Below, piece after piece: positions 19,216 to 27,558 of a stretch of DNA of 64,000 nucleotides. Location of the stretch: assembly GCF_000970025.1 (NCBI RefSeq), contig NZ_CP009528.1:3273168-3337167 (forward strand), given 5' to 3'. This stretch comes from Methanosarcina barkeri MS (lineage in GTDB: Archaea > Halobacteriota > Methanosarcinia > Methanosarcinales > Methanosarcinaceae). The position numbers and the translations under genes were made by a program. The notes under the pieces are model-generated. The model worked only from the letters and a program-made list of their open reading frames with translations, was not told the DNA's origin and searched no databases. The first letter of the stretch is position 1; each line of letters begins with the position of its first letter.

Positions 19216-20046
19216 ATGATATCCTCAAATCAACTAGACTTTATGATAACGCTGTCTCTGATATTTTCAGTGCCAGCAGGCTATTATATTTTTGTGCCGG
19301 AACCTCTTCGGCCCAAATATTATTATAGAAACCTTAGGTCGCCCGGGATTTCAGAGATTCTACCTTATGTAGCTTCGGCAGCATTTATCTTCATACTTAT
19401 GGATTCACAAAGAAAAATTTCAAACCTCCTGGGTCTCAGTCCCTCTCTCAATTATGATAGGTATATGTTGATGCTGGAAGGCACTAAAGTGAGTATTTTC
19501 CAGAGCATAGCCAATCCAACGCTGACATACTTTTGTGGAGCAGTTTATCTGGTTGGATTTTCATTCCTTTTGATCTTTACATTTATATTATTCCTGTTTA
19601 GCCAGGATGATGAAGCTCTTAAAGAGTATGCAATTACTTTTATGCTTATATATTTGATAGCTTACATTTTTTACATATTTTTCCCAGTAAATGTGACAGG
19701 GCATGTATTGCCAGGAGTGGTCCCTTTGCTATATCAATTGAATCCGGCCATCCTGGGGATAGTAACTATCTGTAGTCCCGGTCTTAACAATTGCTTCCCA
19801 AGTCTGCATGCTGCACTCTCGGTAATGGCAACGATGTTTATACTTTTCAAGACAGATCTCAGGCGTTACAAGGTTTTTGCGGTAGGAACAACCATTTTCA
19901 TCCTTTTTTCAATACTGTATCTTGGCATACACTGGATCACGGATATGATTGGCGGAATTATACTTGCTTTTATTTCTTATTTCTTAACTATTCGAATTTT
20001 TAAAAAGAGGTTCAAGGATGAAAGTACTCGTTTTTATATGCGGTGA
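19216..20046 (+). CDS. PAP2-family membrane phosphatase/phosphotransferase
   Basis: A 276-aa membrane protein with about six hydrophobic segments. The catalytic motifs of the PAP2 superfamily are present near the C-terminus: NCFPSLHAALSVMA (about 193-206, active-site His) and GIHWITDMIGG (about 241-251, second His and Asp). The spacing and the Cys-rich lead-in resemble the Aur1/inositol-phosphotransferase branch more than bacterial BacA. Likely substrates are isoprenoid or archaeal lipid phosphates. Its 3' end overlaps the next gene by 29 bases, so the two are translationally linked, which suggests the lipid and glycosyl-transfer steps are connected. Confidence 0.85.
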   Translation: MISSNQLDFMITLSLIFSVPAGYYIFVPEPLRPKYYYRNLRSPGISEILPYVASAAFIFILMDSQRKISNLLGLSPSLNYDRYMLMLEGTKVSIFQSIANPTLTYFCGAVYLVGFSFLLIFTFILFLFSQDDEALKEYAITFMLIYLIAYIFYIFFPVNVTGHVLPGVVPLLYQLNPAILGIVTICSPGLNNCFPSLHAALSVMATMFILFKTDLRRYKVFAVGTTIFILFSILYLGIHWITDMIGGIILAFISYFLTIRIFKKRFKDESTRFYMR

Positions 20047-21160
20047 AGGGTTAGGTCATACCAGCCGCTGTATCGCATTGGGCCGGGAGTTGTTAGCTGC
20101 AGGCCATGAAGTTTATTTAGGAGCATATGGTTATTCAAAGGAGTTTATCGAGAGAAAAGGATACAAGACCGTTGAAATCCCCCCGGAAATAAAACTTGTG
20201 GGTGAGTCCGGTTCCCTGAACCTGAAAAGGTCAATTATATCTACACTGAAAAACGGGAGTGTTTTTGCTATTTTTAAGGTTCTGAGCTTATTAAAAGAAA
20301 AGAAACCTGATATTGTAGTTTCAGATAGTTATTTTACAGGAGTAGTGGCCTCTAAAGTCAGCGGAATTCCTGTTTACCTTATAGTTAATCAGTCAAACAT
20401 GGAAACTTTCTTTAAAAATGGAGGCATTGCCCTAAGAACGATGGGCGGAATAATTAAACAGTTTTATAGCTGCATTTTCAGAAGAGTTGACAGAATAGTA
20501 ATTCCTGATTTCCCAATGCCTTATACCGTATGCCGGCTAAATCTTGCTTTTGAAGAAAAGGTTTCCAAAAATCTGTTTTTCAGTGGACCTCTCACCCTTA
20601 AAAAATATGACGATGTGAAGGCTGAAGTCTTGCAAAAACCCCATGTATTATCTTTAATAGGGGGATTTGGATATCGAGAACCTATATTCAGAAAGGTTAT
20701 CGAAGTTGCAAAACTTGACAAAAGCATAAATTACACTCTCCTTTCGGGGCCGAGCCTAAATCCTGATGTTTTCTCAAACCTTCCAGAAAATGTTACAATT
20801 AAGCGTTTTATTAATGACCAGTTCCCTTACCTCAAGGCTTCTGATCTTGTGATTGCCCCGGGAGGACATAGCACTATAATGGAAGCTCTTACTTTCGGGG
20901 TTCCAGTACTTTCGTTTCCGGATATGAACCATAGTGAGCAGGAAAATAACGCTTCCGTGGTTGACCTTGAAAGTTATGGCAAACGTTTGGATTACAGCGC
21001 GTCTCCAGAAGAGATACTTCGGTCGATAAAAGAGCTTTTAAAAGATGAAAAGATCCACCAGAAGGTTGAAATTATGAAAAAACTATCTAAAGACCTTACT
21101 CCTACTGCAACGTTCAAAGAACTCCTTGAATCAAATAGTAAGATAAGTCAAAAAGTATAA
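20018..21160 (+). CDS. GT-B glycosyltransferase (MurG/UDP-glycosyltransferase-like)
   Basis: A 380-aa cytoplasmic or membrane-associated enzyme. The N-terminal Rossmann domain opens with ICGEGLGHTSRCIALGRELLAAGHEVYLGAYG. The C-terminal donor-binding domain has APGGHSTIMEALTFGVPVLSFPDMNHSEQENNASVV (about 285-320), the nucleotide-sugar signature of the MurG/glycosyltransferase-28 group. The ATG at 20018 has GAGG 9 bases upstream, inside the preceding PAP2 gene. Donor and acceptor are unknown. With the PAP2 and flippase-like neighbours it probably glycosylates a lipid for the cell surface. Confidence 0.88.
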   Translation: MKVLVFICGEGLGHTSRCIALGRELLAAGHEVYLGAYGYSKEFIERKGYKTVEIPPEIKLVGESGSLNLKRSIISTLKNGSVFAIFKVLSLLKEKKPDIVVSDSYFTGVVASKVSGIPVYLIVNQSNMETFFKNGGIALRTMGGIIKQFYSCIFRRVDRIVIPDFPMPYTVCRLNLAFEEKVSKNLFFSGPLTLKKYDDVKAEVLQKPHVLSLIGGFGYREPIFRKVIEVAKLDKSINYTLLSGPSLNPDVFSNLPENVTIKRFINDQFPYLKASDLVIAPGGHSTIMEALTFGVPVLSFPDMNHSEQENNASVVDLESYGKRLDYSASPEEILRSIKELLKDEKIHQKVEIMKKLSKDLTPTATFKELLESNSKISQKV

Positions 21161-21178
21161 TTAGGGTATTGTAATGGA

Positions 21179-21256
21179 GACTATTGCAGTTGAATAATGA
21201 ACTACTGCAGTTGAATAAGACTATTGCAGTTGAATAAGACTATTGCAGTTGAATAA
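21179..21256. repeat. Tandem repeat, 19-20-bp unit, four copies
   Basis: Four copies of gactattgcagttgaataa with small changes, between the glycosyltransferase and the flippase-like gene. Confidence 0.93.
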
Positions 21257-21287
21257 TTCTGAATAAGGTCTAACGGATTGTGTTTTC

Positions 21288-22334
21288 ATGAGAAATTACA
21301 CAAAGTGGATAACAAGCTCAATTTTGATCAGTATAATTTCAATAGTGTTTGTTCTCATCTTTACTCTTGATAAGACAACAATTGAAGTTGTTAGGGATAT
21401 CAAGCCTGAATATGTAATAGCTGCACTTGTTATCCATCTATTTTCTTTCGTTATCTGGGGACTGCGCATAAGGTCAATGGCATCTGCACTGGGGCATAAA
21501 ATAGATTTTAAAACCTCTATAGAAATGGTAATTTCCAGCACTTTTGTTGCAGCGCTTACGCCCTCTTCAATAGGTGGAGAACCTTTGAGAATTCATCTTC
21601 TGAGACAGAAAAAAATGCCGGTTGGACAGGCTACTGCAGTTGTCCTGGGAGAACGCGTACTGGACGCTCTGTTGATCCTGTTAGCCGTACCTTTTTCGCT
21701 ATATTTTCTCCGTGGTGTACTGTCAGATCCCAGAATGGATACGTTGATTATATTAGGAGAACTCCTTTCAATAATTGTCTTTGCCCTCCTGATATATGCA
21801 CCCATGAAACCTCGTTTTATTAAGCTCGTCATAAATTGCCTTATGAAATGGATTGGACGTTTTAGTGGTAAGAAAATAGGATACAAACTGCAGAGATTAT
21901 CAGGGTCGATTGACAGGGAAATTGACGAATTTCATTCAAGCATGAATATCTTTCTGACAGACGGGCGTAAAGGCCTGTATTCCGGGCTGATATACACAGT
22001 CATATACTGGATAGCAGAGTTTTCCTCGCTTCCGATAACTCTTATGGGTCTTAATCAGTCTCCTTCAATACTCATTTCTTTTGCAGTACAGGTTTTACTC
22101 ATGATTATTCTAGTTATGCCTTTAACCCCAGGTTCAAGTGGGATAGCGGAACTTGCCGCGATTTCCCTCTTTTCAATCTTTGTGCCGGCAAATATTCTCG
22201 GAATTACAGTGGCAGCATGGAGAGCTTTTACATTTTATACGAATATTATTGCCGGAGGATTTGTGAGTTTTAAGTTACTGAAAGACACGGAACTGGTGAA
22301 AAAGTACTTAAACCAATCCCAAAGTGAAGCTTGA
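21288..22334 (+). CDS. Flippase-like/LPG synthase transmembrane-domain protein (UPF0104)
   Basis: A 348-aa polytopic membrane protein with eight or more hydrophobic segments. It has the family features AALTPSSIGGEPLRIHLLRQKKMPVGQATAVVLGERVLD in the N-terminal half and MPLTPGSSGIAELAAISLF near residue 280. The family occurs in lysylphosphatidylglycerol synthases and next to glycosyltransferases such as AglD, where it is proposed to move or recognise lipid-linked intermediates. It follows the PAP2 and glycosyltransferase genes on the same strand and likely belongs to the same pathway. The 3' end abuts the decayed cca copy. Confidence 0.87.
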   Translation: MRNYTKWITSSILISIISIVFVLIFTLDKTTIEVVRDIKPEYVIAALVIHLFSFVIWGLRIRSMASALGHKIDFKTSIEMVISSTFVAALTPSSIGGEPLRIHLLRQKKMPVGQATAVVLGERVLDALLILLAVPFSLYFLRGVLSDPRMDTLIILGELLSIIVFALLIYAPMKPRFIKLVINCLMKWIGRFSGKKIGYKLQRLSGSIDREIDEFHSSMNIFLTDGRKGLYSGLIYTVIYWIAEFSSLPITLMGLNQSPSILISFAVQVLLMIILVMPLTPGSSGIAELAAISLFSIFVPANILGITVAAWRAFTFYTNIIAGGFVSFKLLKDTELVKKYLNQSQSEA

Positions 22335-22344
22335 AAGGAATGAG

Positions 22345-22568
22345 AAGTATTTGAGGTTTAGAAGGTTATACGAAAACGGAAAATACGTTTTTGGAATCTG
22401 GAGCAAATCACCGACAGTAAGAGGGCTTCTCAAAGACCGGATTATGAGTGTTCCTTTGGGAAATGGGTGCATTGGAGTGTGAATGAGGGCTTTGAGGTTA
22501 TAGAGGATGAAGGGATTTGCGGGTTGGAATATCAGGGTTTCAGGGTTTTTTTGAGGGAATGGACATAA
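22345..22568 (+). pseudogene. Decayed second copy of the cca 3' end
   Basis: About 205 bases align with 14173-14379 at roughly three-quarters identity, from the gaaaacggaaaatacgt word to the final tttttttgaggga-atgga-ataa. Two single-base deletions break the frame. Similarity continues past the stop (caattaa-tg--tt-a--caaag and aatctttttt words), so more than coding sequence was duplicated. No start or upstream part exists. The relic and the intact cca form direct repeats around 14.4-22.3 kb. Confidence 0.85.
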
Positions 22569-22722
22569 ATTCTTTATGGAAACTAAGTTGAGCTCAATTA
22601 ACTGAGTTTATGCAAAGCAGATTTTTTCTGCAAAAATCTTTTTTAGCGAATCTTCAATCCCAAAAATCAAAAAGAAATCGTTTTAAGCTTGAAGTTTTAT
22701 TGAAACTTATGGTGTTGGGCAG

Positions 22723-25038
22723 TTGATAGATCAAGAGAAGATTCACAAGCAATGCCTTAGCAAAAATCCAGAGGAACATATCAAGGCATTGCATAAGTTA
22801 AGAGATAATTTTTCATCACTGGTAGATAAACAACAGGCATGGAATGATTTGTACAATCTTGCCCGTGATGATAGTAATAAGAGATACGTAAGGCGCGATG
22901 CAATCTTTGCCATTAGCTCTGCGTATTCTGAGATGTCAAATAAAGAAAGAGCATGGAATGATTTGATTGAACTTGCCAATGATGAAGACGATTATGTGAG
23001 ACACTATGCAGCTTCTGCCCTTAGCTCTTCTTTACCTAATACTTCAAATAAAGAACAATCTTGGAACGATTTAATAGGACTAACAAATGATGTAGACGGA
23101 CATGTAAGAAGAGCTTTAGTCTCTACCCTTAGATTATCTTTTTCATATGTACCTAATAAAGAAAAGGCGTGGAACGATTTAATAGGACTAACAAATGATG
23201 TAGATGGATATGTAAGAAAAGCTGTAGCTTCTACACTTAGCTTTTCTTTTTTATATGTTCCGGATAAAGAGAAGGCATGGAACGATTTAATAGGACTAAC
23301 AAATAATGCAGATTGGCGTGTGAGACAGACTGGAGCCTCTACCCTTGGTTTTGTTGGTTCTTATCTACCACACAAAGAAGAGGTTTGGAACAATTTAATT
23401 GAACTTACAAACGATAAAGATAGTGATGTTCGAAGGACTGCAACCTATGCTCTTGGCTATGCCTTTCCTTATGTATCAGATAAACAAAAAGTATGGAATG
23501 ATCTACATGAGCTAACCAAGAATCAAGATAGTGGTGTGCGAAAGGGCATCGTTGATGTTCTCGGTTCTGTATTTTTTTGTATTCCTGATAAAAACCAAGT
23601 ATGGAACGACTTACACAAACTCACCAATGATGAAAACAGCAATATTCGAGCTGGTGTCGCTTCATCCTTAGGTTCTGCGTTTGCCTATATTCCGGATAAA
23701 GAACAGGCATCGAATGATTTACATAGGCTAACCAATGATGAAGAGTGTAATGTGCGAAGTAATGTTGCCTATTCCCTTGGCTTTGTATTTCCTCATATTC
23801 CAAACAAACAAAAGGCATGGAACGACTTAATTATACTCAGTAAGGATAGCGATAAAATAACAAGAGAATCCGCAAATTATTCCCTTGGAAAAGTTTCCAT
23901 ATTCAAAGCATCCCAAGCCAAAGAAGATGATTACAGAAGAGAACTAGAAACAGCTATTAAGTTTTTTGAAAAAGCGGAGCCTGAATATGGATTATATAGA
24001 CCATCACATTTTTGTCTCCCATTTTATCGTTCATTCTATTCTATTGTTTTCGGAAAACATGAATTAAAGAGAAAAATAGACGGGTATGTAGATAGAGATA
24101 TTGAAGATGCTAAAAATGCAATTAAAGGTTCAAAGAGCAAGAAATTGCTTTTAGAAGCTGTTGAAAATCTTGCAAATGCATTAAAAGAGATCCAGAATCT
24201 GGAAAACATAGACTTAGAGGCAACAAAGTGCGAGCTCAATTTTTATAGAAAATATTGTGATCGTGCAGCAGAATTAATGAGAGATACTGAAGAGACAGCA
24301 CCTTTTGCAACAATAACTCTGAGAAAAGGGTTGCCTATCCTAGATAGACACCTAAAAGAGCTTCTTGAAGAAATCCAAGAGAAAGCAAAAATCGCGTGCA
24401 AGGAATCGAAAGATACGGATGCAGAAGAAATTGCATGTGCTGTCAGTAAAGAAGTTCAGAAATGGGAAATTGGTAGTCAGGAAGAAATGACACAAAATAT
24501 TGAAGGTTTGATCGAAACTTTCAGAATGAGAATGCCGCATATACCAGGCTACGAACATATATTTGAAGAAATCGAAGAAATACGAAATGTAAATGATCTT
24601 GCAAAACAATATGAGATAGTTTCGAGACTTGTAGGACTAATACCAATATTTAGCTCGATGCCAGATCAGGTAGTAAAAGATATCAAAACGATCAAAGAAG
24701 AAACAACTTCTATTTCAAACGAAATCAAATATTTACATATTTCAGTTGACAGATTAATAGAATCAGTAGATGAACTGCAAAATCCACAGGAATATCTGGA
24801 TACTATTCAACAAAATCTGGAAGAGATTAAAAATGATATACCTGAAATGAAAGTAAAGATTGATGAAGTGCTCTACGAACTGTATTCTCCCTTGAGTACA
24901 ACTCAAAAACTGAAGGTTGCCATTCCAATAATTCCATCACTTGTCTCTTACGAAATGGAAACAGATGTTCCAAAGCTTGTGGCTGACAAGATTGATGAAT
25001 TAAAGAACTTAGTTTTGCGTTTTAAAAAGAGTAAATAA
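22723..25038 (+). CDS. HEAT-repeat protein with C-terminal coiled coil
   Basis: A 771-aa soluble protein without a signal peptide. Residues about 38-400 hold ten repeats of 36 aa built on WNDLIGLTND--VR--A--L (HEAT-like helical hairpins). Residues about 400-560 are helical and charged. The C-terminal region has a heptad-like coiled coil (about 640-715: IKTIKEETTSISNEIKYL). The start is TTG; the frame has no ATG or GTG upstream before a stop, and the ribosome site is weak. Such scaffolds mediate protein-protein contacts; no catalytic domain is visible. It is AT-rich relative to the metabolic genes and lies just beyond the cca relic. Partners are unknown. Confidence 0.85.
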   Translation: MIDQEKIHKQCLSKNPEEHIKALHKLRDNFSSLVDKQQAWNDLYNLARDDSNKRYVRRDAIFAISSAYSEMSNKERAWNDLIELANDEDDYVRHYAASALSSSLPNTSNKEQSWNDLIGLTNDVDGHVRRALVSTLRLSFSYVPNKEKAWNDLIGLTNDVDGYVRKAVASTLSFSFLYVPDKEKAWNDLIGLTNNADWRVRQTGASTLGFVGSYLPHKEEVWNNLIELTNDKDSDVRRTATYALGYAFPYVSDKQKVWNDLHELTKNQDSGVRKGIVDVLGSVFFCIPDKNQVWNDLHKLTNDENSNIRAGVASSLGSAFAYIPDKEQASNDLHRLTNDEECNVRSNVAYSLGFVFPHIPNKQKAWNDLIILSKDSDKITRESANYSLGKVSIFKASQAKEDDYRRELETAIKFFEKAEPEYGLYRPSHFCLPFYRSFYSIVFGKHELKRKIDGYVDRDIEDAKNAIKGSKSKKLLLEAVENLANALKEIQNLENIDLEATKCELNFYRKYCDRAAELMRDTEETAPFATITLRKGLPILDRHLKELLEEIQEKAKIACKESKDTDAEEIACAVSKEVQKWEIGSQEEMTQNIEGLIETFRMRMPHIPGYEHIFEEIEEIRNVNDLAKQYEIVSRLVGLIPIFSSMPDQVVKDIKTIKEETTSISNEIKYLHISVDRLIESVDELQNPQEYLDTIQQNLEEIKNDIPEMKVKIDEVLYELYSPLSTTQKLKVAIPIIPSLVSYEMETDVPKLVADKIDELKNLVLRFKKSK

Positions 25039-25090
25039 TTAGATGGAACTCTATCCTCTTCAAATTTGAGGAAGAATTCTTCTACGAAAC

Positions 25091-25933
25091 TCAATAAAGA
25101 CTTACAAACCCTTCCATCCTTTTCTGATAATACAAATACTCCTGGGCATACCCGCAGTAGTGTCCAAAATATTCCCTTCCCCAGTCCCCCATACAGCTCA
25201 TGTTTTTGCAGGTTTCAAAGTAACTGTCATCTATATGGTAATGCTGGATGATCTGCCTGATGTGGGTATCAACTGGAAAAGCTTCCATTTTATCAAAAGC
25301 GAAAAGAAGCACGCAGTCAGCAACTTTTTCCCCTATGCCCCTGAGCCTCATAAGGCGTTCCCGCGCATACCTGTACTCCAGGCGGAAAAGCACGTCAAGG
25401 TCCAGCTCGCCCGACGCAACTTCTTCGGCTGCGGCTATTATATTCTGGGTCCTGAAGCCCAGCTTACATTTGTCAAGCTCGGAGGGATCGACATTTGCAA
25501 GAGTTTCAGGGTCAGGAAAGCTGAAATATCCTGGCTCGATTTCTTGACCGAAAGACCGGCTGAGCAAGCAGATTCGTTTTTGGATTGTGGGAATGCTTGA
25601 GGCTGTAGAGAGCATATATGAAATAAGGCATTCCCAGGGGTCCTGCCTGATCAGCCGCAGGCCCCGATATTTGCGGATTGCTCTGTCGATCAGCAGATCC
25701 CGGTTTATGCTTTCGTAAATAGAAGGCAGGTTGTCGTTCAGGCGGAAATAACGAGTAAGAACCTCAGGCGAGAGTTTAGAATCAACAATCAATTGCCCGT
25801 GATCCTGCGAAAGCCGAATAACCTGGTCTCCAACAACGCCTGTCCACCAGTCTCCTTCTCGTTCCCATCGGAAGACCTGTCCGCAGTCAAGCGTATAATT
25901 GAGGTCAAAAAGTTCGGGTTTAAGCCTGTACGT
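25091..25933 (-). CDS. 8-oxoguanine DNA glycosylase (Ogg1-type, HhH-GPD)
   Basis: Removes oxidised guanine from DNA and nicks the abasic site. The catalytic region has the helix-hairpin-helix-GPD motif LMRLRGIGEKVADCVLLFAFDKMEAFPVDTHI with the Schiff-base lysine (GEKVAD) and aspartate (PVDTHI). The first canonical start (TTG at 25792) gives only 233 aa and would cut off the N-terminal Ogg domain. The frame stays open to a stop at 25934-25936 and encodes the expected FDLNYTLDCGQVFRWE and WWTGVVGDQVIRLSQ segments. No ATG, GTG or TTG is available there; an ACG at 25931-25933 is the best-placed candidate and is the start used here. The 5' end overlaps the kinase-like gene by about 14 bases. Confidence 0.85.
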   Translation of the reverse strand, partial: TYRLKPELFDLNYTLDCGQVFRWEREGDWWTGVVGDQVIRLSQDHGQLIVDSKLSPEVLTRYFRLNDNLPSIYESINRDLLIDRAIRKYRGLRLIRQDPWECLISYMLSTASSIPTIQKRICLLSRSFGQEIEPGYFSFPDPETLANVDPSELDKCKLGFRTQNIIAAAEEVASGELDLDVLFRLEYRYARERLMRLRGIGEKVADCVLLFAFDKMEAFPVDTHIRQIIQHYHIDDSYFETCKNMSCMGDWGREYFGHYCGYAQEYLYYQKRMEGFVSLY

Positions 25934-27356
25934 TCAACTCAAGCCCCCTGAGAAAAGTCCCTGCTGTTAACGTATCTCCCAGCCCTACCGTGGTTACTGG
26001 AGATCTGGAAAGCATTGTAGGCAACATGCAAATAATATAGTTCCCCTTCAAAGTATAAGCCCCCTGCTCAAGAATATTTCCATTAAAAGCCTTAACGAAA
26101 GCTGCAATCTGTTCTCTTCCAAATGGACTCTCCTGAAGTTTCGAAGCTTCCTCTTCCACAAATTCCCGTCCTTCAAGCCTGCCTGAAGCTGCATACACGC
26201 CTGCACACCTGACTCCAAATTCCAGGGCTTCAAGCTTTTCTCGGGCTGCCCTCTGCAAAATTGAACTTTCTGATTCATCCATTTCAAATTCAGAAACTGC
26301 TCTGGAATTAAACTCACAATCAGTTTTAAACACAGCCAGCACAAATTCCCTGGTATGGATTATGAGCTTCTTAAGCCCGTGCCCTGATGCCAACCTGAAA
26401 GCCGCACTGGATATAGCATCTGCCTCCATACGCTGAAGTCTTTCTCCAGAGACGCCATGTAAATTAGAAAACACTGCAAGCTCGTCTTCATTCATTCCAA
26501 GGCTATCTGAAAGTTTTGCAAACTTCAGAAAGACAAAATTTGCAATTTCTTTACTTGCAAAATGTCCGAATTCCAGATGAATCTGAAGCTTATTGTTTCT
26601 GGTTTTCCAGCTTTTTAGCTGAGAGAAAGTATCATCAAGAATTGTCTTATAAGTACGGCCATCGGGATAGTTCTCAAGCAGGAGATGAAAACCCGATATA
26701 AGTACTCCATCAAGCTCGCAGGCGTGTTGGAGAGCATATTGCTCAAAAGCAGGGTTGACAAAAAGCCTGAGATTCAAATGATCGCAGGTAGCTATGAAGC
26801 GATTTTCCCTCGGGACCCGAACCTCTGTCCCATAAAGGGAAAATATCTCCCCCTCGGAGAAATCAAAGACGAAATGTATGGGTTCCTGGCTGCTGGAAAA
26901 AGCACCTTTATTTTCTTCAGGACTTTTCCTCTCGTTTTCCGTTATCTGCATGGAGGGTTCCGGAAAATAGATCGCTTTTTTTGAGAAGAGAGAAAGCTGT
27001 GTTTTAGAGGGCACTGCAACATTCGGTATTACCCTGGAAGCTCCCAACTGGGAAAGAGCATTTGCCATTATTCCTGCATTTCCGCCCATTCTTACAAGGG
27101 ATTTCTCAAAATAGCGGCTATTAAGAAACTCGAAAACGGACTGATCAAAAACAAGCCACTCGGCTCCACATCCGTATTTCATACAGTAGGCAAGCCCTGC
27201 TACAAAATCCGATTCCGAAAAGATTTTTCCGGGGGGGTTCTCGATTTTGTCAAGAATTTCAGCCTCTTCGAAAGTTTCCAGCAGTTCCGAAATCTCGGCT
27301 CCACTAATTCGGTACACCGAATCTATATTGACATTATATCCGCAAAGTATATTCAT
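25920..27356 (-). CDS. ADP-dependent phosphofructokinase/glucokinase family paralogue
   Basis: A 478-aa member of the ADP-dependent sugar kinase family, within the ribokinase superfamily. It opens with MNILCGYNVNIDSVYRI, carries GMNEDELAVF (the NXXE metal motif) and ends with VTTVGLGDTLTAGTF, where the GD aspartate is the catalytic base. The sequence is more diverged than the neighbour at 27559, with insertions of low conservation in the middle. It may be a second phosphofructokinase, a glucokinase or an enzyme for another sugar; the sequence does not decide. It lies about 200 bases downstream of the paralogue and overlaps the Ogg gene. Confidence 0.8.
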   Translation of the reverse strand: MNILCGYNVNIDSVYRISGAEISELLETFEEAEILDKIENPPGKIFSESDFVAGLAYCMKYGCGAEWLVFDQSVFEFLNSRYFEKSLVRMGGNAGIMANALSQLGASRVIPNVAVPSKTQLSLFSKKAIYFPEPSMQITENERKSPEENKGAFSSSQEPIHFVFDFSEGEIFSLYGTEVRVPRENRFIATCDHLNLRLFVNPAFEQYALQHACELDGVLISGFHLLLENYPDGRTYKTILDDTFSQLKSWKTRNNKLQIHLEFGHFASKEIANFVFLKFAKLSDSLGMNEDELAVFSNLHGVSGERLQRMEADAISSAAFRLASGHGLKKLIIHTREFVLAVFKTDCEFNSRAVSEFEMDESESSILQRAAREKLEALEFGVRCAGVYAASGRLEGREFVEEEASKLQESPFGREQIAAFVKAFNGNILEQGAYTLKGNYIICMLPTMLSRSPVTTVGLGDTLTAGTFLRGLELNVQA

Positions 27357-27394
27357 CTAATCAGTTCCTGTATCCGTGAAATAGGAGGCGAGTG

Positions 27395-27543
27395 GAAGCA
27401 AATGGAAAGCAAATGGAAGGCGAACGGTACGAACGATAAGCTTATTGGAGGCAAATGGAAGGCAAATGAATGGAAAGAAAATGAATAGAAGATAAATGTA
27501 CGACTTCGGATATCGGATAAGTACTTCGGATATCGGATAAGTC
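27395..27543. repeat. Intergenic short repeats between the two kinase genes
   Basis: Several copies of ggaggcaaatggaa/ggcaaatg words (27395-27485) and a perfect 20-bp direct repeat of acttcggatatcggataagt at about 27503-27542. The 62-codon ORF across it is a by-product. Confidence 0.8.
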
Positions 27544-27558
27544 AAAGAGAATTTATTT

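Noticed and set aside
25066-25600. Plus-strand ORFs opposite the Ogg gene
   Set aside because: They are shadow frames of the conserved glycosylase on the other strand.
27357-27545. 62-codon ORF between the kinase paralogues
   Set aside because: Reads through short repeats, no ribosome site.
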